Below, piece after piece: positions 1 through 5,417 of a stretch of 6,058 nucleotides of DNA. Source of the stretch: Nitrososphaerota archaeon (GTDB lineage: Archaea; Thermoproteota; Nitrososphaeria; Nitrososphaerales; Nitrosopumilaceae). How positions within the stretch are numbered: position 1 is the stretch's first letter; the number at the start of each line of letters is the position of its first letter. The stretch lies in the NCBI GenBank assembly GCA_028867235.1, contig JAGWGS010000087.1, positions 1-6,058 on the forward strand, written 5' to 3'. The notes beneath the pieces are model-generated. The model did no database searches, was not told the DNA's origin, and saw nothing but the letters and a program-made list of their open reading frames with translations. Made by a program: the position numbers and the translations under genes.

Positions 1-61
1 ATGGAAAAAGGCAACTAAGGACGACAGAGATACTGAGAGGGCCAGATTCGACAGATTCTAA
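1..61 (+). CDS. C-terminal tail of an unidentified protein (partial)
   Basis: The frame starting at base 2 is open from the window edge to a TAA at 59-61 and encodes 19 residues ending TERARFDRF. The tail is highly charged (Lys, Asp, Arg, Glu), which suits the soluble C-terminus of a housekeeping protein, but it is too short to assign to a family. The next frame is also open, to a TAA at 75-77, so the frame choice is uncertain. I preferred base 2 for its balanced charged composition and because its stop is followed at once by a T-rich stretch. The gene is convergent with the deoxyhypusine synthase family gene. Confidence 0.4.
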   Translation, partial: WKKATKDDRDTERARFDRF

Positions 62-65
62 AGGC

Positions 66-86
66 AAATTTTTGTAAAAAATCCTG
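66..86. terminator. Overlapping T-rich terminators of two convergent genes
   Basis: Archaeal intrinsic termination depends mainly on U-rich tracts. Between the two stop codons, the + strand has a run of five T at 69-73, eight bases after the upstream gene's stop. The - strand has six T (A at 76-81), six bases past the deoxyhypusine synthase stop. This compact layout could end transcription from both sides. It is inferred from sequence only. Confidence 0.4.
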
Positions 87-1160
87 TTATTTTCTTTTGT
101 TAAAGTACGCCTTTGAGAGATCCTCATAGTATTGAGGCAGCTTCTTGTACAACCTCTTTGGTTTTCTGGGTTTTTCATTACTTAGTGCATAAAGACATAG
201 AACCGGAAATGCAATTGTTGCATCAGTGTATACCATGATGACATCCTCGTGTGCATCTTTTACCTTGCCCCAGCTCTTTCCTTCCTGTAGCGTTGCGCCA
301 GACAATCCTCCAGTGTCAGGTCGTGCATCAGTTATCTGGATGATATAGTTCTGTCCACCATGTCCAAGTCCAAGTATCTGGTCAAGCAACGGGCCTGTCT
401 GCTGGGCAGTGTTTTTTGGAACACCCCCGCCAAGTTCTACAATTCCAGATTTTTTAGAATGGTACAAAATTGCAGCTTGCTCTATTATCTCTCTTACAAA
501 GTCAAGGCTGTGCACCTTGTTTGCAAGACGCAATGGTGCCAAATCTAGTGCAAGTGACGAATCTTTTAGCGTTGAAATGTAAACTGGGACATCATAATCA
601 TATGCAGTTACTACAAAGCTTCGCTCTGGGTTCTTGGAATGTTGTTTAGAGTATTTCCCCATTGCATTGCAAAACTCGGCAGTAGTAAATGGCTTGTCAA
701 GCAGATTTTTTTCAAACATTTTTTGAACAATCTTGTCTTCTGCCTTGAGTGTCTCTTCTCCCTTGATGTAGACGTCACGGATTCTGACAATATCCTTGTC
801 GTATAGTATCATGTCATCTACCTCAAAGTGTCCCTGCTTTACAGGAAGATTCCATGCAAAGTGGTCCTCATGATACACATTTGCGCCAGTAGCAATTATC
901 CAGTCGACAAAACCCCTTTCTATTAATGACTTGAAAAGGCCTCCAAAGCCAACAGGTGTCATTGCACCTGCCACTGTGAGGCAAATTGTAGCGTCATCTT
1001 CAATCATTTTACAGAATAGTTTGGCAGCATCTCCAAGCTGTCTTGCATTATACCCTGTGCTTGCAAAAATATCCACTAGGTCATCTATTCCCATGTTGGG
1101 CTTGATGTTAAGGTGGGGGATGTCTTTACCCTTGAAATTATGATGGTCCACGAACGACAA
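87..1160 (-). CDS. dys: Deoxyhypusine synthase family protein (bacterial-type DHS-like)
   Basis: Cytosolic NAD-dependent enzyme of the deoxyhypusine/homospermidine synthase family. Classical members transfer the aminobutyl group of spermidine to a lysine of aIF5A. The longest frame is 357 residues, typical for the family. Visible landmarks, numbered from the TTG at 1160: TGYNARQLGDAAKL at 35-48, the Gly-rich ATGANVYHED at 90-99, GGG at 244-246, and SWGK at 296-299, whose Lys299 matches the lysine that forms the enzyme-substrate imine (human Lys329); Trp297 and Glu293 are also kept. By eye, human His288 aligns with Asn250, Asp316 with Leu286 and Asp313 with Thr283, so the spermidine pocket is not canonical and the protein resembles the bacterial DHS-like clade. 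It could be a polyamine synthase and not a true DHS. The start is ambiguous: TTG at 1160 follows a stop directly, while GTG at 1151 lies about 26 bases from a TATA-like box and fits leaderless initiation better. The next in-frame ATG, codon 23, would remove conserved sequence. Confidence 0.9.
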   Translation of the reverse strand: MSFVDHHNFKGKDIPHLNIKPNMGIDDLVDIFASTGYNARQLGDAAKLFCKMIEDDATICLTVAGAMTPVGFGGLFKSLIERGFVDWIIATGANVYHEDHFAWNLPVKQGHFEVDDMILYDKDIVRIRDVYIKGEETLKAEDKIVQKMFEKNLLDKPFTTAEFCNAMGKYSKQHSKNPERSFVVTAYDYDVPVYISTLKDSSLALDLAPLRLANKVHSLDFVREIIEQAAILYHSKKSGIVELGGGVPKNTAQQTGPLLDQILGLGHGGQNYIIQITDARPDTGGLSGATLQEGKSWGKVKDAHEDVIMVYTDATIAFPVLCLYALSNEKPRKPKRLYKKLPQYYEDLSKAYFNKRK

Positions 1161-1173
1161 CTAATTTCTGGGC

Positions 1174-1181
1174 TAAATAAA
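1174..1181 (-). promoter_or_regulatory. TATA box for the deoxyhypusine synthase family gene
   Basis: On the minus strand this reads TTTATTTA. Its centre is about 26 bases upstream of the GTG at 1151-1149, the expected TATA-to-transcription-start distance for a leaderless archaeal mRNA. It is only 17-18 bases from the TTG at 1160, too close for transcription to include that codon. The box therefore supports a start at GTG 1151. Confidence 0.5.
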
Positions 1182-1263
1182 CACTTGCCGCACACAAAAT
1201 CATAATTCAAAAAAGCATGACACAAAATGTAGAGTTATTCTGGGATCACTACTTGTCTTGCGT

Positions 1264-1414
1264 CATGTTGGGAGATTTCTTTATGCATAACAACATGCGA
1301 CTTGTCTTTAAAAGTCAGGTTGCACCTGTAACAATGCCATGCTGTCATGCTCATGGCATAATAATGTCATTTTTAATATTTAAAAAGTGTGCATCATTTG
1401 TTCATAGAAATGAT
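1264..1414. repeat. Cluster of five short perfect inverted repeats
   Basis: In order: CATGTTG 1264-1270 with CAACATG 1291-1297, whose loop contains the 10-base palindrome TTATGCATAA at 1281-1290; CAGGT 1316-1320 with ACCTG 1324-1328; TGCCATG 1335-1341 with CATGGCA 1352-1358; TTTTTAA 1370-1376 with TTAAAAA 1380-1386; ATCATTT 1393-1399 with AAATGAT 1408-1414. All arms are exact. Four of the five have seven base pairs, and the units do not overlap. They could be successive hairpins of an untranslated RNA, or operator sites between two divergent promoters. The repeats are seen directly; function is unknown. Confidence 0.55.
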
Positions 1415-1471
1415 ACTTAAGATTACACCAGAACATCTTTGATATCACAAAATTCAGGACTAGCCAAATAG

Positions 1472-1479
1472 TATTTTAA
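1472..1479 (+). promoter_or_regulatory. TATA box for pepF
   Basis: TATTTTAA centred near 1475.5 lies about 28 bases before the ATG at 1504. The ATG is preceded by ACCAG with no Shine-Dalgarno sequence. This is the usual arrangement for a leaderless archaeal transcript and supports the chosen start. Confidence 0.55.
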
Positions 1480-1503
1480 GAAGAAACTCAAGTTTGAAAC
1501 CAG

Positions 1504-3276
1504 ATGCAAGTTTTCAAGGAAGAAAAATGGGATCTAAGCGAACTTGTAAAGGACCCAGATTCGCCCCAGTTTGCAAAAAGACTAGAGGCAATACAAAATA
1601 CTGTTAAAAATTTTGAAAAAAACAAAAAAATACTATCGCCAAAAATATCAGAAAAAAAATTTCTCTCAATGTTGCACCAGCTAGAGGACATTACAGAAGA
1701 GTTTGGTCGAGTCTCAGGCTATGCATCACTTGAATATTCTTCAGACACCCAGTCTGACAAGGCAACAGCACTCTTGTCAAAGATGAGAAAGCTTGGTGCA
1801 CATCTTGAGAACCAGACCTTGTTTTTTGACCAATGGTGGAAAAAACAGATTGATGAAAAAAATGCCCAGAGATTAATGAAATCATCAGGAGAACTGTACG
1901 AGTTTTTGCGATACAAGAGACTGCTTGCCAAGTATTCCCTCACAGAGCCAGAAGAGCGGATAATCAACACATTAGATGTCACAGGCCACTCGGCCCTAGT
2001 CAAGATATACGACAAGATAACAAACGCATTTGTTTTTGAGGTAAAACTTGACGGCAAGATAAAAAAATACAACAGGGAGGAGCTCACAGTCCTTGTACGA
2101 AGTCCCAACTCCAGGACAAGAGAGATTGCATACAAGGCATTGCTTGGAGAGTTTGACAAAAACAAAGGAGTCCTTGGAGAAATTTACCAAAATATTGTAT
2201 CAAACTGGAAAGACGAATGCATCCAGATACGAGGATACAGTTCCCCAATATCTGTCAGAAACATTGGAAATGATACTGACGACAAGACAGTTGAGTCACT
2301 ACTAGCAGTATGCAAGAAAAACTCGAATGTTTTTTCCAAGTTCTTTGCACAAAAAGCCAAGTTGCTCAACATGAAAAAATTACGAAGATACGACATTTAC
2401 GCACCAATCAAGAAAAAAGAGGAAAAACGATACAGCTATGACAAGGCAGTAAAGATGGTACTTGATACCCTCAATGATTTCAGCCCACAATTAAGCGAGT
2501 ATGCAAGACGCGTCTTTGTACAAAGACATGTAGATTCTACAATCAGACCAGGAAAAAGAAGTGGAGCATTTTGCAGCACCATATCCCCCAAACTAACGCC
2601 GTATGTGCTTGTCAACTTTAAAGGCAGAACAAATGATGTCTTTACCTTGGCTCATGAACTAGGCCACGCAATACATAGCGTTGCAGCATCAGGAAAATCA
2701 ATATTCATTGCAGAAGCTCCACTTCCACTTGCAGAGACTGCGTCAACATTTTCAGAGATGTTGCTATTCAATAAAATACTTGAAGAAATATCAAACGAAG
2801 AGCAGCAGGCCATACTGGTAGAGCACATTGATGATCTTTATGCAACAGTTGGAAGACAGGCCTACTTTACACTCTTTGAGATTGCAGCCCATGACAGAAT
2901 AGGCCAGGGAGCAATGGTCCAAGACATCACAACAGAGTACATGAAGACCCTCAAGGACCAGTTTGGCAAATCAGTTGACGTGACTCCAGACTTTGGAATA
3001 GAATGGACGTGTATCCCGCATTTTTACCATTCGCCATTTTACTGCTACTCGTACTCTTTTGGCAACCTATTGTCCTTGTCGCTGTACCAGAGGTACAGAA
3101 AGGAAGGAAAGAGTTTTGCGTCAACCTATGTGGACATACTAGCAGCAGGCGGTTCCAAGAAACCAGAATTGCTGTTAAAAGAGCACGGTATCGACATAAC
3201 ATCAGAGAGTTTCTGGCAAGAAGGATTCGAGTATATCAAAAATCAAGCAGACAGATTAGAAGATTTGATTAATTAA
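1504..3276 (+). CDS. pepF: Oligoendopeptidase F, M3B family zinc peptidase
   Basis: Zinc metallopeptidase that cuts short peptides inside the cell, acting after the proteasome and other proteases to recycle amino acids. It has 590 residues, close to the roughly 600 typical of PepF. The N-terminal half (about 1-200) is the Lys/Glu-rich helical M3 N-domain. The catalytic domain follows, with RPGKRSGAFCST at 348-359, then TLAHELGHAIHS at 381-392. His384 and His388 are zinc ligands, Glu385 the catalytic base and Glu411 in AETAST the third ligand. HFYHSPFYCYSYSFG at 506-520 supplies the conserved His and Tyr residues that line the active site in this family. There is no signal peptide or membrane segment, so it is cytosolic. 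All key residues are intact. It is flanked by its own TATA box and a GC-rich hairpin patch and appears monocistronic. Confidence 0.95.
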   Translation: MQVFKEEKWDLSELVKDPDSPQFAKRLEAIQNTVKNFEKNKKILSPKISEKKFLSMLHQLEDITEEFGRVSGYASLEYSSDTQSDKATALLSKMRKLGAHLENQTLFFDQWWKKQIDEKNAQRLMKSSGELYEFLRYKRLLAKYSLTEPEERIINTLDVTGHSALVKIYDKITNAFVFEVKLDGKIKKYNREELTVLVRSPNSRTREIAYKALLGEFDKNKGVLGEIYQNIVSNWKDECIQIRGYSSPISVRNIGNDTDDKTVESLLAVCKKNSNVFSKFFAQKAKLLNMKKLRRYDIYAPIKKKEEKRYSYDKAVKMVLDTLNDFSPQLSEYARRVFVQRHVDSTIRPGKRSGAFCSTISPKLTPYVLVNFKGRTNDVFTLAHELGHAIHSVAASGKSIFIAEAPLPLAETASTFSEMLLFNKILEEISNEEQQAILVEHIDDLYATVGRQAYFTLFEIAAHDRIGQGAMVQDITTEYMKTLKDQFGKSVDVTPDFGIEWTCIPHFYHSPFYCYSYSFGNLLSLSLYQRYRKEGKSFASTYVDILAAGGSKKPELLLKEHGIDITSESFWQEGFEYIKNQADRLEDLIN

Positions 3277-3279
3277 AGC

Positions 3280-3311
3280 GCCTGGCAGTCAAGCGCCCCC
3301 AACTGCCAGGC
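3280..3311. repeat. Perfect 10-bp hairpin in a GC-rich patch after pepF
   Basis: GCCTGGCAGT at 3280-3289 pairs exactly with ACTGCCAGGC at 3302-3311 around a 12-base loop that contains five C. It begins four bases after the pepF stop. The surrounding stretch 3277-3348 is about 60% G+C (43 of 72, counted by hand), well above the flanking sequence. It also holds CGGT/ACCG at 3323-3334 around a 4-base loop, and two copies of GTCAAGCG (3288-3295 and 3337-3344). No T-run follows, so it is not a typical archaeal terminator. It may be a structured 3' end of the pepF mRNA, a small RNA, or a dispersed repeat. Confidence 0.6.
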
Positions 3312-3361
3312 ATGTTCCCCTACGGTTTGAACCGATGTCAAGCGTACAATGTAGCAATTAT

Positions 3362-3369
3362 AATTTAAA
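3362..3369 (+). promoter_or_regulatory. TATA box for the small Cys-rich protein, inside an inverted repeat
   Basis: AATTTAAA is centred about 25 bases before the GTG at 3390, consistent with leaderless transcription. TAAAC at 3366-3370 and GTTTA at 3376-3380 form an inverted repeat that overlaps the box and its downstream edge, where an archaeal repressor could block TBP/TFB. A second TATA-like stretch, TTTTATTTTA at about 3393-3402, would fit a start at the in-frame GTG at 3423. Confidence 0.45.
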
Positions 3370-3389
3370 CCTAGAGTTTAGATCGAGAA

Positions 3390-3578
3390 GTGTTTTATTT
3401 TATCAGTTCCATTACTTGCCAAGTGAAATATCCAAGATGCTGTAACAGGGAACCAGAATATCTGATAACATATGACTGTGGACCTGACCCACAGCAAACA
3501 ATGTTGGTATGTAACACCCACTTTAAAGAAGAGCCGTTTCAGAGATTTGCAATAAGGATAGAAAAATTAAGAGAATAA
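3390..3578 (+). CDS. Small Cys-rich protein, probable zinc finger
   Basis: 62-residue protein of unknown function starting at GTG, or 51 residues if the in-frame GTG at 3423 is used. From the longer start, the Cys and His residues are Cys10, Cys17, Cys18, Cys30, Cys41 and His44. A site built from the CC pair, Cys30 and the CxxH at 41-44 would suit one zinc ion. The middle, including YDCGPDP at 28-34 and CNTHFKEEPF at 41-50, looks ordered and conserved; the C-terminus is a short charged helix (RFAIRIEKLRE). There is no signal peptide or membrane segment. It lies 31 bases upstream of the surface protein gene in the same orientation, so the two may share a transcript, though each has its own TATA-like box. 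I do not recognise the family. Zinc binding is inferred from residue spacing alone. Confidence 0.75.
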   Translation: MFYFISSITCQVKYPRCCNREPEYLITYDCGPDPQQTMLVCNTHFKEEPFQRFAIRIEKLRE

Positions 3579-3579
3579 C

Positions 3580-3585
3580 TTAATA
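3580..3585 (+). promoter_or_regulatory. Candidate TATA box for the surface protein gene
   Basis: TTAATA is centred about 27 bases before the ATG at 3610 and begins two bases after the stop codon of the upstream small gene. The spacer has no clear Shine-Dalgarno site. The match is weaker than for the other genes here, so co-transcription from the upstream promoter is also possible. Confidence 0.35.
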
Positions 3586-3609
3586 GTTCGCCTCCAAGAA
3601 TTTTAATAA

Positions 3610-4791
3610 ATGAAAATTCTTGTCTTGCCGCTGCTTGTTTTATTACTAGTATCATCATTTGCATCAGTTTATGCCCAGCAACCACAACTTGCATCATACC
3701 GTGAAACTGCCCACATTTTAGTTGACGAAAAAATACAAAACCAAACAACTGCTTTTGTGACTCTAGCATCCACAAGTCCAGTCGAAATGCAAGTTCCATC
3801 CAGCCTTGCCGAGAAGATAAAAAATACTGCAAATGTTACATCAGTTGTCATAACAAACGCTGACAAGTGTGTATTGGGAGTCCAGGATTTAGGATGTGTC
3901 ATTATTGTGATAAATTCACCATCGTTGATTGAATCATACAACATTACTAAAATTCAAACTGATGCTCAAGCAATAGGTGATTCAATTATTGGAGATGTAA
4001 ACAAGGCATTTGCACTAAATGCCGAATTTAACAACGTCTATGTCAACCCAAGAGGTGATTTGAGCAGTGCACTTGGTACATCAGGGGTGGTGTCTGGAAA
4101 CAGGACAATCTCAGTGGTATACACAATGTCAAGGCCTGATTCATCATATCTTTTTGACGGACTCAGTGCCATATTGATACCAAAGCAGATTCGCGATGAT
4201 GGTGGATTTTTCACGGCTGCAAGCAAGTTGGCAGAAGATGGAAACTCTACTGTAACATTTGCCATGACACCTGCCAAGGAGGCATCATTGTATCAGCTCC
4301 AAGTCTCAAAACATATTCCAATCAAAGGCGCCATAACAACAATCAAGCCTCTTGATTTGTTAGGTATTACAACATTACAAAAATCAAGTTACTTTGATGT
4401 TGGATTTTTCCCGCTCAACTCGATTCTTGATGTAACAGTGTTATCAAACCACACCATTGCAATTACGGGCCATGGTGGAGACATAGTACCTACCACTACA
4501 AGAGGCGGACAGCAAGTTCCGTCAGATCTTACAAAAACAGGCTGGGTGCTTGATCCAGTACAAGGTCAACAAGTCTCTGCAGTATACTTGTTTGGAAAAA
4601 GCAACTCTGTAACAAGTGACCAGGCAACAATCACACTTGGTACCAGCCTTCCAACAGACAATCAACCAAATCAGAATAACACCACTACAACCATCGTATC
4701 TCCAAAAACTGACAATTATTCAGTATATGTCCTAATTGGGATTGTTGCGGCAGGTGCAGCAGCTGTATACTTGTTCATGAAAAGAAGATAA
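3610..4791 (+). CDS. Secreted, C-terminally membrane-anchored surface protein of unknown function
   Basis: 393 residues. An N-terminal signal peptide (Lys2, hydrophobic 3-18, likely cleavage after VYA at 20-22) is followed by a long extracytoplasmic region. Next come a Thr/Asn/Pro-rich stalk at about 345-369, one transmembrane helix at about 372-390, and a KRR cytoplasmic end. This is a type I membrane protein displayed on the cell surface. Nine N-X-S/T sequons (Asn 44, 75, 111, 164, 212, 280, 356, 357, 369) suggest heavy archaeal N-glycosylation. The only two cysteines, Cys87 and Cys96, are close enough for a disulfide. The ectodomain alternates beta-type segments with Gly/Asn turns and has no catalytic motif that I recognise. 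Roles in the envelope, adhesion or solute capture are possible but unsupported. The ATG is the first start in frame and begins a convincing signal peptide. Confidence 0.88.
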   Translation: MKILVLPLLVLLLVSSFASVYAQQPQLASYRETAHILVDEKIQNQTTAFVTLASTSPVEMQVPSSLAEKIKNTANVTSVVITNADKCVLGVQDLGCVIIVINSPSLIESYNITKIQTDAQAIGDSIIGDVNKAFALNAEFNNVYVNPRGDLSSALGTSGVVSGNRTISVVYTMSRPDSSYLFDGLSAILIPKQIRDDGGFFTAASKLAEDGNSTVTFAMTPAKEASLYQLQVSKHIPIKGAITTIKPLDLLGITTLQKSSYFDVGFFPLNSILDVTVLSNHTIAITGHGGDIVPTTTRGGQQVPSDLTKTGWVLDPVQGQQVSAVYLFGKSNSVTSDQATITLGTSLPTDNQPNQNNTTTTIVSPKTDNYSVYVLIGIVAAGAAAVYLFMKRR

Positions 4792-4812
4792 AAATTTTAG
4801 AAAATAAAATTT
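4792..4812. terminator. AT-only inverted repeat between convergent genes
   Basis: AAATTTTA at 4792-4799 pairs exactly with TAAAATTT at 4805-4812 around a 5-base loop. It fills the 19 bases between the stop of the surface protein and that of the arginine decarboxylase, overlapping the latter by two bases. Each strand carries short T runs. The layout suits a shared bidirectional terminator, though hairpins are not required for archaeal termination. Confidence 0.45.
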
Positions 4813-5362
4813 ACAGAATCAAGACTGCGGCGGTAAACACTGTAGTCCAATTTCCTTTAGCATCTCCGACTGCGCTCTGTGTTATGTTTCTGGTCTTGTA
4901 TATTTCTCCAGAGATTTTCCACTGCTGTCTTTTCTCATCCCAGCTTTTGTTTACATCAAACGATATACCAAGCGATGATGCAAGCATTTGTGCTGCAATA
5001 TCTTCAGCATAGTCGCCTGCCTCTTTTTCAGTTTCACCAAATGAGACATACTCTGAGAGATAGCCATACTTTGTCTTGTCTTTTGGTTCAGCAATTCCAA
5101 CTGATGCTGCCATCAGTCTATGTGGCTCATTGCTTTCCTGTCTTGAATAAATCGCAAATGTAACACTACCAGGCCTGATTAGCTTCAATCCTTCAGCCTT
5201 TGGTATGAGCTTGCATCCGGGTGGAAATATACTTGATATTAACACCAGGTTAGTTCCTGCAATTCCTGCATCACGTAATGCATACTCAAAACTTGTTAGT
5301 CTATCTGGGTGTACACCTTTTCCTTTTGTCAGAAAAATTTTTTTTGCTACTAGGTCTAGCAC
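4811..5362 (-). CDS. pdaD: Pyruvoyl-dependent arginine decarboxylase
   Basis: Converts arginine to agmatine and CO2 using a self-generated pyruvoyl group, the first step of archaeal polyamine synthesis. It has 183 residues, in the usual range for the family (about 150-190). The proenzyme cleavage site is in LISSIFPPG at 41-49: cutting between Ser43 and Ser44 leaves a beta chain of 43 residues and an alpha chain whose Ser44 becomes the pyruvoyl cofactor. Further landmarks are SNEPHRLMAASVGIAEPKD at 77-95 and YGYLSEY at 99-105, where Glu104 matches the catalytic glutamate (Glu109 in the Methanocaldococcus enzyme). All key residues are present, so it should self-process. The start is GTG at 5362: a stop lies two codons upstream in frame, and a TATA box sits about 25 bases away. 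It lies downstream of the peroxiredoxin on the same strand, but a T-run and its own promoter separate them. Confidence 0.95.
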   Translation of the reverse strand: MLDLVAKKIFLTKGKGVHPDRLTSFEYALRDAGIAGTNLVLISSIFPPGCKLIPKAEGLKLIRPGSVTFAIYSRQESNEPHRLMAASVGIAEPKDKTKYGYLSEYVSFGETEKEAGDYAEDIAAQMLASSLGISFDVNKSWDEKRQQWKISGEIYKTRNITQSAVGDAKGNWTTVFTAAVLIL

Positions 5363-5384
5363 AAATCAAGTCTTAACCCACATC

Positions 5385-5390
5385 TTTAAA
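5385..5390 (-). promoter_or_regulatory. TATA box for the arginine decarboxylase gene
   Basis: TTTAAA, within a longer AT tract reaching about 5398, is centred about 25 bases upstream of the GTG at 5362 on the minus strand. This is the leaderless spacing and confirms the GTG start. Confidence 0.6.
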
Positions 5391-5406
5391 AATATATTGA
5401 ATTTCG

Positions 5407-5412
5407 AAAAAA
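5407..5412 (-). terminator. T-run terminator of the peroxiredoxin gene
   Basis: Six consecutive T on the minus strand begin five bases after the peroxiredoxin TGA stop. A U-run of this kind is the normal archaeal intrinsic termination signal. It lies just ahead of the arginine decarboxylase promoter, so the two genes are probably transcribed separately. Confidence 0.45.
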
Positions 5413-5417
5413 TATCA

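Larger units (their letters stand above)
1161..1503. other. 343-base divergent intergenic region with several hairpins
   Basis: This gap separates the minus-strand DHS-family gene from plus-strand pepF and carries both promoters at its ends. Between them I see no recognisable protein or tRNA. A 67-codon plus frame (1217-1420) exists, but its composition is odd (six Met, four Cys, five His) and it matches nothing I know. The middle, 1264-1414, holds a row of short perfect inverted repeats (separate entry). A further TATA-like TTTAAAA at 1307-1313 lies about 25 bases before an ATG at 1334. That could start a leaderless 28-codon frame or a small RNA. No long T-run follows. Confidence 0.5.

Noticed and set aside
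1251..1308. Direct repeat ACTTGTCTT at 1251-1259 and 1300-1308, as a possible mobile-element or CRISPR trace
   Set aside because: There are only two 9-base copies, with no further units, no terminal inverted repeats and no transposase nearby. This is compatible with chance.
1719..2165. 148-codon minus-strand frame inside pepF
   Set aside because: It lies wholly antisense to a well-supported peptidase gene, has low-complexity Ser/Leu/Phe-rich translation and no promoter or motif. It is a shadow of the real coding frame.
3321..3344. GGTTTGAACC resembles a tRNA T-arm, suggesting a tRNA after pepF
   Set aside because: The flanking bases do not form a 5-bp T-stem around a 7-base loop, and no acceptor, D-arm or anticodon stem can be built on either strand. 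The match comes from a short CGGT/ACCG hairpin.
3312..3368. 18-codon frame from ATG 3312 to TAA between pepF and the Cys-rich gene
   Set aside because: It is very short, overlaps the GC-rich hairpin patch and the next TATA box, and has no promoter at leaderless spacing.
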